Made by a program: the position numbers and the translations under genes. Positions 1-10,870 of a DNA stretch of 64,000 nucleotides are shown here, one piece after another. The stretch lies in NCBI RefSeq assembly GCF_902686445.1, contig NC_062219.1:149898057-149962056 (forward strand), read 5' to 3'. The DNA comes from Sciurus carolinensis. Lineage: Eukaryota; Chordata; Mammalia; Rodentia; Sciuridae. Numbering within the stretch: position 1 is the first letter of the stretch; each line of letters begins with the position of its first letter. The notes under the pieces are model-generated. The model was not told the DNA's origin and did not search any database. It saw nothing but the letters and a program-made list of their open reading frames with translations.

Positions 1-1529
1 AAAATACTTGGGAATCAATCTCACAAAAGAGGTGAAAGACCTCTACAATGAGAACTACAGAACACTAAAGAAAGAAATTCAAGAAAACCTTAGAAGATGG
101 AAAGATCTCCCATGTTCTTGGATAGGAAGAATTAATATTGTCAAAATGGCCATACTACCAAAAGTGCTATACAGATTCAATGCAATTCCAATTAAAATCC
201 CAATGATGTACCTTACAGAAATAGAGCAAGAAATTATGAAATTCATCTGGAAGAATTAAAAAACCCAGAATAGCTAAAGCAATTCTTGGCAGAAAGAGTG
301 AAGCAGGGGGTATTGCAATACCAGATCTTCAACTCTACTACAAAGCAATAGTAACAAAAACGGCATGGTATTGGTACCAAAATAGAAAGGTGGATCAATG
401 GTACAGAACAGAGGACACGGACACAAACCCAAATAAATACAATTTTCTCATACTAGACAAAGGGGCCAAAAATATGCAATGGAGAAAAGATAGCCTCTTC
501 AACAAATGGTGCTGGGAGAATTGGAAATCCATATGCAACAGAATGAAACTAAACCCATATCTCTCACCATGCACGAAACTAAACTCAAAATGGATTAAGG
601 ATCTCGGAATCAGACCAGAGACCTTGCATCTTATAGAATAAAAAGTAGGTCCAGAGCTTCAACATGTCGGCTTAGGACCAGACTTCCTCAACAGGACTCC
701 AATAGCACAAGAAATAAAAGCAAGAATTAATAACTGGGATAGATTCAAACTAAAAAGTTTTCTCTCAGCAAAGGAAACTATCAGCAATGCAAAGAAAGAG
801 CCTACAGAGTGGGAGAAAATTTTTGCCAATCATACTTCAGATAGAGCACTAATCTCCAGAATCTATAAAGAACTCAAAAAACTCTACACCAAGAATGCAA
901 GTAATCCAATCGACAAATGGGCTAAGGAAATGAATAGACACTTCACAGAAGAAGATCTACAAGCAACCAACAAACATATGGAAAAATGTTCAACATCTCT
1001 AGTAATAAGAGAAATGCAAATCAAAACCACCCTAAGATTCCATCTCACCCCAATTAGAATGGCGATTATCAAGAATACAAGCAACAACAGGTGTTGGCGA
1101 GGATGTGGGGAGAAAGGTACACTCGTACATTGCTGGTGGGTCTGCAAATTAGTGCAGCCACTCTGGAAAGCAGTATGGAGATTCCTTAGAAAATTTGGAA
1201 TGGACCCACCATTTGACCCAGCTATCCCACTCCTTGACCTATACCCAAAGGACTTAAAATCAGCATACTACAGAGATACAGCCACATCAATGTTCATAGC
1301 TGCTCAGTTCACAATAGCCAGATTGTGGAACCAACCTAGATGTCCTTCAATTGATGAATGGATAAAGAAAATGTGGTATATATATACAATGGAATATTAC
1401 TCAGCCATAAAGAATGATAAAATTATGGCATTTGCAGGCAAATGGGTGAAACTGGAGAATATCATGCTAAGTGAGATAAGCCAATCTCAAAAAACCAAAG
1501 AACGAATGATATCGCTAATAAGTGGATGA
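1..1529 (+). pseudogene. L1 ORF2 C-terminal remnant, broken
   Basis: This is the C-terminal part of the LINE-1 endonuclease/reverse transcriptase protein. The first segment (8-259) reads as the end of the reverse-transcriptase domain up to FIWKN, where one extra T creates a stop and shifts the frame. The frame resumes around 270-390 and holds one in-frame stop at 639-641. The last segment (930-1529) contains the L1 C-terminal cysteine motif C-x3-C-x7-H-x4-C at 1092-1145 (residues C, C, H, C all present). With a frameshift and a stop, this copy cannot make ORF2 protein. Confidence 0.9.
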
Positions 1530-1783
1530 GGACACATAATGGGGGGTGGGAGGGGTTAGTGTTAGGGTTAGAGTTAGGTTTAGGGAGGGGGGCAGGAATG
1601 GAGGAAGGAAGGACTGTATAGAGGGAAAAGAGGGGTGGGAGGAGTGGGGGGAAGGGAAAAAAATAACAGAATGAATCAAACATTACCCTATATAAATTTA
1701 TGATTACACAAATGGTATGCCTTTACGCCATGTACAAACAGAGAAACAACATGTATCCCATTTGCTTACAATAAAAAAAAAAA
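1..1783 (+). mobile_element. L1 LINE, 3' part (cut by window edge)
   Basis: The 3' portion of a LINE-1 runs from inside ORF2, at the left edge, through a 254-bp 3' UTR to a poly-A tail at 1773-1783. The 3' UTR holds a G-rich tract (about 1541-1650) including GTTAGGGTTAG-like units, as is common for L1 3' UTRs. It is the same subfamily as the minus-strand copy at 2013-3392 and shows low divergence, so it is relatively young. Confidence 0.95.
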
Positions 1784-2012
1784 GAACCCCCAACCTGTGG
1801 ACAGTCCAACCATCAAGAATCGTGGACGCGCTGGTCGCTGCTCTGAAGAACATGGTGACGAAGGTCCCGTGGGGGCATTTCAACCAGGAGCAGGAGGTGC
1901 TCCTCAGCTCTGCCAGCCACCTGGGCTTCGTGCTTTGGGAAGCTTCATCTGTTCCTGGACAGAGGGGTCAGGCCTCCCTAGGGGATGCCAAGATGACATG
2001 CACGCCTGTTTT
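1784..2012. other. Spacer between two inverted L1 copies
   Basis: About 230 bp of GC-moderate sequence with no repeat signature separate the two L1 tails. Two + frames stay open across it, but neither resembles a known protein and both run out of L1 sequence. It is either original intron sequence or DNA carried 3' of an L1 by transduction. Confidence 0.5.
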
Positions 2013-3392
2013 GTTTTTTTTATTTAATTTATTTTTATTGTAAACAAATGGGATACATGTTGTTTCTGTTTGTACATGGAGTAGCAGCATACCATTTGTG
2101 TAATCATACATTTACATAGGGTAATGATGTTTGATTCATTCTGTTATTTTTTCCTTCCTCCCACCCCTCCCACCCCTCTTTTCCCTCTATACAGTCCCTC
2201 CTTCCTCCATTCTTGCCCCCCTCCCACCCCCCATTATGTGTCATCATCCGCTGATCAGCGAGATCATTCGTCCTTTGGCTTTTTGAGATTGGCTTATCTC
2301 ACTTAGAATGATATTCTCCAATTTCATCCATTTGCCTGCAAATGCCATAATTTTATTATTCTTTATAGGTGAGTAATATTCCATTGTATATATGTACCAC
2401 AGTGTCTTTATTCATTCATCAATTGAAGGACATCCACAATCTGGCTATTGTGAATTGAGCAGCTATGAACATTGATGTGGCTGTATCTCTGTAGTATGCT
2501 GATTTTAAGTCCTTTGGGTATAGGTCAAGGAGTGGGATAGCTGGGTCAAATAGTGGGTCCATTCCAAGTTTTCTAAGGAATCTCCATACTGCTTTCCAGA
2601 GTGGCTGCACTAATTTGCAGCCCCACCAGCAATGTATGAGTGTACCTTTTTCCCCACATCCTTTCCAACACCTACTGTTCCTTGTATTCTTGATAATCAC
2701 CATTCTAATTGGGGTGAGATGGAATCTTAGTGTAGTTTTGATTTGCATTTCTCTTATTACTAAAGATGGTGAACATTTTTCCATATGTTTGTTGATTGCT
2801 TGTAGATCTTCTTCTGTGAAGCATCTGTTCATACCCTTAGCCCATTTGTTGATTGGGTTATTTATATTCTTCATGTAGAGTTTTTTGAGTTCTTTATATA
2901 TTCTGGAAATTAGTGCTCTATCTGAAGTATGATTGACAAAGATTTTCTCCCACTCTGTAGGCTCTCTCTTCCCATTGCTGATAGTTTCGTTTCCTGAGAG
3001 AAAGCTATTTAGTTTGAATCTATCCCAGTTATTGATTCTTGTTTTATTTCTTGTGCTATGGGAGTCCTGTTAAGGAAGTCTGATCCTAAGCCAACAAGTT
3101 GAAGATTTGGACCTACTTTTTCTTCTATAAGATGCAGGGTCTCTGGTCTGATTTCAAGGTTCTTGATCCACTGTGAGTTGATTCTTGTGCAGGGTGAGAG
3201 ATAGGGGTTTATTTTCATTCTGTTGCATATGGATTTCCAGTTTTCCAAGCACCATTTGTTGAAGAGGCTGTCTTTTCTCCATTGCGTATTTTTGGCACCT
3301 TTGTCTAGTATGAGAAAATTGTATTAACTTGGGTTTGTGTCCGTGTCCTTTATTCTGTACCATTGATCTACCTGTCTATTTTGGTGCCAACA
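2013..3392 (-). mobile_element. L1 LINE, 5'-truncated, minus strand
   Basis: This starts with a T-rich poly-A remnant, then the same 3' UTR and ORF2 C-terminus as the copy at 1-1783, in reverse orientation. It ends abruptly within ORF2 near 3392. The short sequence CCTGTTTT occurs at both borders (2005-2012 and 3393-3400), consistent with a target-site duplication that has one mismatch just outside it. The length of about 1.38 kb is typical of 5'-truncated retroposition. Confidence 0.93.
2244..3392 (-). pseudogene. L1 ORF2 C-terminal remnant, minus strand
   Basis: The translated minus strand gives the same ORF2 C-terminal protein as positions 390-1529, including the cysteine motif. A deletion of about 10 nt near 2430, relative to the plus copy, breaks the frame shortly after the ARLW residues, and further breaks lie near 2880-3010 and 3250. 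It is truncated at the 5' end and non-functional. Confidence 0.88.
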
Positions 3393-5892
3393 CCTGTTTT
3401 TTAAATCGCCAAGAAACACAGGGGTGTGGCTCCCCTGAAGCCTGGCAGGTGCTTCTGGCCCTTGTCCTACACACCGCTCGCTTTGACACTTCTCTCCTGT
3501 CCGTCCTCGGCTTCTGCTCCTTCCCCAAGCCTGTCTCCTCATCCCCATGCTTTCCCTTCCCCTCCCCTGAACTCTGGGTCCCTGAAGCAGAATGGATGAA
3601 ACCTGGACAGACAGCTGACATGGCAGGTCACTTGCAAGACGCCTGCCCTGCAGTGGCCCAGAAGGTTCTCCCACACTCCAAAGCAGCAGGCAAGTCCCTC
3701 TGTCGCCACGTGGTGGGGAAGCACTTGCGTTCTCTGTTTCAGGCCGATAGCACACACAATTGGTTTTTTCAGTACTGTAAACTTTAAAAATAAAAGCAAT
3801 CTACTCACCTGAGGAACTCCGCTAAACCAAGATGCAACTTCCTGTCTCCTGCTGTGGTTTTTCTATTTCTGTTTTTACACTTGAACTAAACCATTCCACA
3901 GTAAAAGCAGAAGTAACTGCTGCTGTTCCAGTTAGTTCCCAGGAACCTACCTACATTCTGTGGGGAAGGGTGCGGGGTTGGGTGACGGGACACCAGCACA
4001 CAAGGACGCAGCACAGGAAAGTCCTTTCGCCTGTGCTCAGTGAGCAGAGTCTAAGCTGCTCATGAGGAACCCACTTCTTTCGGAGCAAAATCTAAGCTTG
4101 CTATGGTGACCCAACGCTGTGATCTTATCAAGTGGTCCAAGCCCCCCAAACATAACAGTGTTGAAAGGTGTCACAGAATTCTGGGAAGTACGTACATTAA
4201 AATGAGCAGTTACCATGGCTCCAAACACCATGGCCCTTCCAAGTGCACCCGGAGTCAGAGCCAGGGCACTGATGCCCTGAGCCTGGACCATCACTAGCTG
4301 GGACAGGGACCTCGTGGGCTTGAATGTCAGACCACTCATCTCACCCCCGGGGTGGAAACTCTCCAACTAGGAAAATCAGGAGATCATCTTCATGTTCTGT
4401 AAGCTCCTTTCTAACTCAAAAATCTGAATGACGGTGCTTTGGCGGGGATAAAATGAGAGCAGGTGGTGGCCGTTTGACAGCTAACGATTCGGAGACTGGC
4501 TTCACATAGAGCCGCTGATTCTAGACAGGCGGCGTGAATAAACGCACTGTCCTGGCCTCAATATGGGGAGGGGAGACAAGCATCCCACAAGCATCCATCC
4601 TCAGAGTCCAGCTCACCAAACATATGGGTGTCCCCAGCATTCAATAAATAATGGAGTGGCTTCCCTCGGAGAGCTGGGGAGGGAGCGGCACTGGCTCCTT
4701 GGCTCCTTGGCTCCTTGGCTCCTTTTGGAAGCCACTGTGACGTGCTCGGGCAGAGCCTCACCCTGAGTCCGCGCACCATGGGGACCTGGGTGCACATCAT
4801 CTCCATCATCTCCATCACCTGTCACCCTGTCTCCTCTGAAGACAGGACCCTTGCTGCTGCTCTTCACATTGCCCAGAGAACAGACGCCTGTCCACACACC
4901 CCTGCCGTCCCTTGGTCTCCTCCAACTCACTCGAATCCCCTCGTTCCTCTTCCCAGCCACCCCCAGAACTCACCCTGGCCTCACCATCCCCACCTCCACT
5001 CAAGACCCAATTCTCCTGCCCGCCTTCTCTGACCAGCCACCTTGCCATTCTCCCCCTGGGCTCACGCCTGTCACCTCCTGAGGACCTCCCGGTAGACCCC
5101 AGGCCCCAGAGGCAGCTCGGAAGCCCCTTCTTGCTTCGATAAACACTGTGGCTCTGAGTCACTCGCATCCCACTCTCTGACCCTCATGGAATCAGTTGCT
5201 CCAATTTTACTAACTGAGCTCTAGATGCATCTACAATTAATGAACCTGCCAACAAAACCCCACTCTGAGCTGTTTTATACCCTGTCGGAAGTGCTGGACT
5301 TTGAAACAGCACTCCTGCCCTCTGAACACAACACCGACTCGCCTTTCCACCACTTAAAGACGGATTGCTAGTTACCTTTTTTTTTTTTTTAATTCAGAAC
5401 CATACTTGGGAAAATGAATTAAATAAAGCTTTCATTTAATAAATGGCATCTCTTAGGGAAACTTGCAAAATGTTTCAAATTGGAGGTATAGAAAGGCCAC
5501 CAACAACGAGCAGACCAGGACAGCCTGAGGCAGGACCCTAACGGCTGTGACTCCACCACCGTGTCCAGGCCAGAAAGGGCGGCCACCCGCTCCCAACATC
5601 ACTCACACCTGCGCCATGAGAACCGAGAAATGCTTTCAGGCTCCGCGGGGCAAGACAGGAGAAAGGGGGCGGGGCCTGCCTCAGACCCACCCACCAGGCG
5701 AGCACGCAGGGAGCCCTCCCAGTGCTGCTGCTGAGGGGCAAGTCCAGCCTCGCCAGCCAAGCCAGCACCCATGACCACGGCGTCGCTGTGGGGGAACTGG
5801 CAGAGGACTGGATGCTGTCCAAGATGCCATGTCACCATGGATGGACACAGAATAGCTGGAAGGCCATGTAGGAAGGCCGCACTGGCAGACAG

Positions 5893-5894
<2 letters not shown>

Positions 5895-5925
<31 letters not shown>
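5895..5925. repeat. (AG)n microsatellite
   Basis: An uninterrupted AG dinucleotide run of about 31 bp in MBOAT1 intron 1. Confidence 0.95.
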
Positions 5926-5929
<4 letters not shown>

Positions 5930-6328
5930 TTCAGAGAGCAGGACCCTGGTCACTAAGCTACGGCTGAGGGTCAGAACTCCATCCTTGGGAGGATGACCAG
6001 CCCCTGTGTTTAGAAGACTCTCCAAAGTTGGTGGCAATCAGTTAAGTCTGTCCCTCCCCAAACTGTCCTCCACCAAATGAACAACAGCATCCCAAGCCCA
6101 GCCTCTCTCTCCAGGCTCCCAGCCCTGTGGGAGCACGCCACTCCCTACAGAAGGGAGACCCTTCAGCTGACCCCTCTCCTCTACCTTCTCCTACCTCCCT
6201 CTGCCAGGGGGCCTCATTCCCACACTCCTGTGCCGCCCTGCTGTTTGCACACACGCTGGGCTAGGGTCTGCCGCCCCACCTCCATGCCTGTGTGTAGCTA
6301 GCATTTCAGTGGTAGTTAGTGTGTATCT

Positions 6329-6354
6329 GTGCGTGCGTGCGTGCGTGCGTGCGT
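6329..6354. repeat. (TGCG)n microsatellite
   Basis: Six tandem TGCG-type tetranucleotides, flanked by TGTG/TCTGT variants. CpG-containing tetramers of this kind are prone to methylation-driven decay. Confidence 0.9.
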
Positions 6355-6427
6355 GTGTCTGTATTTTAGCTAAGTTCGAGTTTTCCACAGGCAGAGAACA
6401 AGTTTTATTCATCTTCGTTAAGAAAGA

Positions 6428-6782
6428 TGGTAATTTTTTTTATGCCAACTTGGCTAAGCCAGGATACCAAGTTATTTGGTCAAACATTCTTCCAGATAGT
6501 TCTGTGAAGATTTTTTTAGACAAGATTCACATTTAAGTCAGCAGACCATGAATGAAGCAGATTACCCTCATAATGTAGGCGGGTCCAATTGTTGAAGGCT
6601 TTAGCAGAGAAAGGATGACCTTGCCCGAAGAAGTGGGAATCCTCCCATGGTCTGCCTTTGAACTTGAACTGCTGCCCATCCCTCCAGCCTGCCAGCTACC
6701 TGTGGATTTTGGACTTGCTAAGCCTCCACAGTCATGTGAGCTGATTCCTTAAAATAAGTCAACCTATGATAGATGAATAGAG

Positions 6783-6813
<31 letters not shown>

Positions 6814-6883
6814 CAGATAATAGGCAGACAATGAAATAGATACAGTTGTAGCTTGTTTTCTCTAGTGAGCTCTAACTAATACC
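6428..6883 (+). mobile_element. Solo LTR, MLT2-like (ERVL)
   Basis: The sequence follows the layout of MLT2-type ERVL LTRs: a start with an AATTTT..GCCAACTTGGCT stretch, a middle with AGCAGATTACCCTC, a later GGACTTGCTAAGCCTCCACAG stretch, and an end with CTAACTAATAC. No internal retroviral sequence follows, so it is a solo LTR. A GATA array has expanded in the pyrimidine/AT-rich part near its 3' end. Family assignment is from memory. Confidence 0.65.
6783..6814. repeat. (GATA)n microsatellite within LTR
   Basis: About eight GATA units, with imperfect GACA/GATAATAGG continuation. It sits in the low-complexity part of the MLT2-like LTR. Confidence 0.95.
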
Positions 6884-8067
6884 TAGCACCTAGCACAGTA
6901 CCTAATACATGACAATAGAATTTTATTCTTTAGGATCCAAGCATTCTGCACCTTTCTTCATTCCACCCTCTGAGCAAACCTATGCGTCAGGCATTATTTG
7001 CTGCACTTCACAAATGAAAAGGCTAAAACTTGGGGAGGTTTCATAAGTTGCCCATGACTCCCAGGTCATTTGCTTCAGTCCCTCACCTGGGTAAGCCACT
7101 GGCAGAAACGTCATGGGCTGACCGTTGCTGAGAGCACAGTCCTGCTTGCAGGCCAGGTGAGAAGACAGGAAGGCGCACAGGAGGCTGCGGATTGAAGGGC
7201 TCCCCGTGCCCCTGTTCCTGAGGCATCGGAAGCACCCCGCGCCGGGTCCTCCTCTTCCACTCTGCAGCCCGAGTTTCCTCCCCTGCCAGCAGCCCAGGAT
7301 GGGGGCACAGCAACAGAAAGATGTGGGCGTGGTCCTGTGTGGAATGGAGAAGCCACCACCTAGGCAAGCGCTCCCCAGCTGGCAGCGGATCTCTGAGTGC
7401 CCTGGGCCTGCCCCAAGGCCGGCCAGAAATGCCATCACTCTGGGGCAGAGCCCTGTGGGAACCTTTGAAGAAACTGCATGAATAGGAATATTTTACTCAA
7501 GGCTCACTTTGAACTATGTAAAGGGGTGAAACTTTATCTGGCTCTGGGACTTCAGAAAACCACAGGAGAAAGAAAACATCTACTCCTGAAAGGAAATAAA
7601 CTAACCAGAAATTCAGAAGAAAAGCCACAGCCCCTTGGGTCAATGCCAATGATCAATTTCAGTTAATTTAATGAGTTCCATGCTCTGACATACAGAAAGC
7701 AAAGCAAAGCGGTTGGCATCTCGACCTGCTCAGTTTTCAGCAAAATCTACAGCCTGCAAACATGGTTACAAACTATTTACAAGTTGGTTGGAAACACTTA
7801 TTACAAATTTAAACATCTTTGGGATAAAAATAACCTTGTATGTTTATTCCTCCGAAACATCTCTGACGACCACAATTTGCTCACTCAGATATTAATATAA
7901 AGTCCTCCCCCAAGGCCATGACAGAGAATTCCCAAACTGCCTGGAATGTTTAAACACTAAGCAACAACCTGTTTGCACTAACCTAACTCAGACGCCCAGC
8001 CTTCTTAATATGGCCACATTTTACTAATTCTGCAGAGATGAGTAAAGTGTTAAACATGCCAAATTGG
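6884..8067. other. Intron 1 stretch, nothing recognised
   Basis: Unique-looking sequence. GC-rich around 7190-7460, AT-rich after 7640. No exon with supporting family resemblance and no clear repeat. Confidence 0.55.
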
Positions 8068-8205
8068 AAAGAACTGGACTTTGGCATCAGGCAACCGGTT
8101 CTGCCACTAACTAGCTGGGTGTCCTTGGGCAAGGGATCAAGTCTCGATGAGCTCAAGTCTTCTTATCTACAAAATGAGGAAGCACATGAGATTCCTGCTA
8201 GAATA
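8068..8205 (+). mobile_element. MIR SINE
   Basis: The core GACTTTGGCATCAGGCAACC..CTGCCACTAACTAGCTGGGTGTCCTTGGGCAAG and a later CTTATCTACAAAATGAGG segment match the MIR consensus order in sense orientation. Old and diverged. Confidence 0.8.
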
Positions 8206-10384
8206 TTCTCAAACTGCCCTGACCAAGCACCTATAACCCACATGGCACGAGCCCTCGATGGCTTCTTTGCAGGTGCTCTACAATTTGTCTCTGCTGGGGC
8301 TTCATAGAATTTACTTTCTGCTCCCCCAGCCCCTCTGAAAAGAGTGTTGCATTTTTATTTTACAAACATAAAACCATTTACAAAACCAGAAGAGACTGGG
8401 CTATCTCTACTTTCAACAAAGATGAGAAGGCGGAAAACAGTCATGTCACTAAGTGAAAAGTCCCTGGTAATTAATAAGACAAAACAAATGGAAACAATAC
8501 ATCCACTGGTCAGGTCAAGGAAGGAAGAAACTTAACAGACGGGAGGTTTTCTACCTAAGACTACATTGTGTGCGGCAGAGTAACTCTGTGAACTGAAAAG
8601 CTCCCGGAAGGATTGAGGGATGCTCAGACGTGCCTCTGAACCACGGCAGGGACAAGAATGAAAACAACAAAGACCCACACTCTCAGCCTTGGAAATTGCC
8701 AAGAACCCCTAAAGGAGGAAGTCTCGGAGACCCTCAGGGCACTCAGCACAGGTGCCTGAAAACCACGTCTCCCTTCCCCAGCCTTCCGCGGGATCCCTGG
8801 TGGCACCTGCAGGGCAGAGCAGTTCTGCAGTGCTGCTGTCTAGACTGGGACTTCTCCAGGAAATCCTGACTCACAAAGGCCCTGTGTGAAGACGCGCCCA
8901 GGTGACCCGGAGGCCCCGGTGTCGGGGAGCAGCTGGTGTCTGGGAGTCTGTGCTCTAAGCCGGGGTCACTGAGGTGAGCCTCCAAGGAGGCTGAGGCCCT
9001 GAGGACCCCTGGCTCCACCCCGCCGTCCCATGGCTTCCTTCTCCTGGGCTTTTCCCGCAGAGCACCAGCGGGGCGGGCTCCCCATCTTCGCCCCTGAGTT
9101 CTTCAGCTGGACAAGAGGTCAAAGCCACGGCTGTTGGCTGTCAACCGAAGCTCCTCACACCTGTGTCTTCCACTCCAGCTGCCCTCCGCCTCCCAGTGGC
9201 AGGGACCTTTCCCTGTCCCCTCAGGTGACCAAGCTCTGGTCCCAACGCCTCTCACATTAACCTTTTCTCCAGAGGCTTTGTGATATCTTCATGTCTTGTC
9301 TTTAAATATGGCCAACTCCTTCCAGCCTTCAAAAAAGCCAACTCTCCTTGGCCCTTCCTGCCTCTGTCTGCATCTCTCTTCCTCGAGGCCACCAGACGTC
9401 CCTGCCCAGCGGTCTACACAGGCGTCCATTTCCTCCCCCTCATTCCTCTGCAGACACGCTGCAGCCAGTTCTCCAACCGCCCTGTGCTGTGCTCCCAGGG
9501 GCCCTCTGCTTCCTCCCTGAGGGGGCACCTCCCACTCTCCCACTTCCAAGGTGCCCCCCCTCGGGCTCCGCCCCACCACACTCCACCAGGACTGTCCCCA
9601 GGGGCGTCTCTGCTCTGGTCCCAGCCCACCCCCACCCTCCTGGAACCAGGGCAGCTCTCTTCCTGTCTGGGCTCCACCTGCTGCCGGGTGCCCCTGAGCT
9701 CAGGGCACACCTGCCTGTGGGGACCTCTTGCCTCGGCCTGTTTCCATCTTAATGTGGCCCAAGGACAGAGGCTATCTCACCTCCTTAGCCAAACTTTACC
9801 TCCAGCTCCCACTTCCCGGCCTAAGCATTCCCATCTCTGTGGCACCCCAGACTCTGAGTTGGTACCGGGTTTCTTCTTCTTCCAGAGCCTCCACTGTAGC
9901 CCTGTGGGCTTTACAACTACAACACCCCCGAATAACCACACCGCCTGGCATCGTGCACGGGAGTTTCGTTCCGTGGAGTCCTAAAGATTTCTTTCTCTTT
10001 CTCAGTTGACACCCTGCAAGCTTGCTCCCTGCCTCCACAAATTAATACGAATCCTCCAGTCCCATCGGTTCAGGGCCAAGGCACTTCTTATTTATTTTAG
10101 AAATTTTAATTGGCCAAAAATGTATGTGCTTACCCTGGATGCCAAGCTCTCCTGCAGAATGGCTGAGCTGAGCTGTTACTGTATTTCCTCGCACACTCCT
10201 GTGTGTGGGGTTGAGGACACTTGGAACGTCCTTTTCCAGTAGTTTTCCAGAGTGCGACACCTGGGTACCAACCGCAGCAGCCCTCTCCGACCACGTTCCC
10301 TCCCTGACGCCTTGCTCCTGTGGCCAGCTGCACTTCGCCTCACCAGCCCCGGGAGCCCCTCTCCTCCTCCAGCGCTCCGCTCTT
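8206..10384. other. Intron 1 stretch, C-rich part without gene
   Basis: No exon recognised. Between about 9340 and 9760 the + strand is C-rich, which keeps a 705-nt frame (9280-9984) open. Its translation is proline/serine/leucine-rich, has no domain, and shows no splice or codon structure I can support. Part of 9340-9500 vaguely resembles L2, but I cannot confirm it. Confidence 0.5.
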
Positions 10385-10870
10385 TAGATTTCTCCTGCAG
10401 GTGACACCGGGCGGCACTGTCTTTCTGGGCTGGCTGCTCTCACTTAATACCACATCCTCCTGGCTCCTCCATGGCGTACCGGATGCAGGGCTTCCTTCTT
10501 CCTTTGGCTGAATGCTGTTCCATGGTATATATGCACCAGACTTCTGTCCTTGTTCTTTTAGTCGTACGTGACCGTAGAGCGCATGTTGACATGTCATACA
10601 TGCATGGAGTGTACCTTCCCATTCCTGTGCTTGTGCATGATGTGGAGTTAGGCTGGGCGTGTATTCACATCTGCACATGCAAGTGATGGCCGGCTCATTT
10701 TACTGCCCTTCCCGTTCCACCTTCTCCCTTCCCTTCATTCCCCTTTGTCTAATTTGGCTCAGTGGTGGGACACTTGCCTAGCATCAGACTTTCTTTCTCC
10801 ATCCACCTGTTGATGAACACTGGCTGACCTCATGTTTTGGCTTTTGTGAGAGCTTTTCCTTACATTTTAA
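10385..10870 (-). mobile_element. Old L1 3' end, split by a younger insertion
   Basis: Positions 10400-10545 resemble an antisense L1 ORF2 3' end (a GGCTGAATGCTGTTCCATGGT stretch), and 10786-10870 resumes it (CCATCCACCTGTTGATGAACAC). Between them lies about 240 bp of foreign sequence. CAGACTTCT before it and CAGACTTTCT after it look like a decayed target-site duplication. Confidence 0.6.
10546..10785 (-). mobile_element. L1 3' UTR fragment plus ID scrap, nested
   Basis: The part reading GTACGTGACCGTAGAG through CATACATGCATGGAGTGTACC matches the L1 3' UTR also seen at 32165-32400, in antisense orientation. It ends in a piece (about 10754-10784) resembling the box-A region of an ID SINE (GGCTCAGTGGTGGGACACTTGCC). 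Confidence 0.6.

Larger units (their letters stand above)
3401..6427. other. Intron 1 stretch, no gene; small tandem repeats
   Basis: No exon, RNA gene or clear interspersed repeat was recognised. Contents noted: four tandem copies of GGCTCCTT at about 4693-4725, short CATCATCTC copies near 4795-4817, a T-run at 5379-5391, an AG dinucleotide run at 5895-5925 and a TGCG run at 6329-6354. Open frames here have no family resemblance. Confidence 0.6.

Noticed and set aside
930..1529. 199-codon + frame as a stand-alone gene
   Set aside because: It is the C-terminal part of L1 ORF2, cut off from the rest by a frameshift and a stop.
1551..1585. Telomere-like GTTAGGGTTAG units
   Set aside because: Part of the G-rich L1 3' UTR, not an interstitial telomere array; too few units.
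9280..9984. 234-codon + frame in intron 1
   Set aside because: C-rich DNA with no domain, no homology I recognise, and on the strand opposite to MBOAT1 with no promoter signs.
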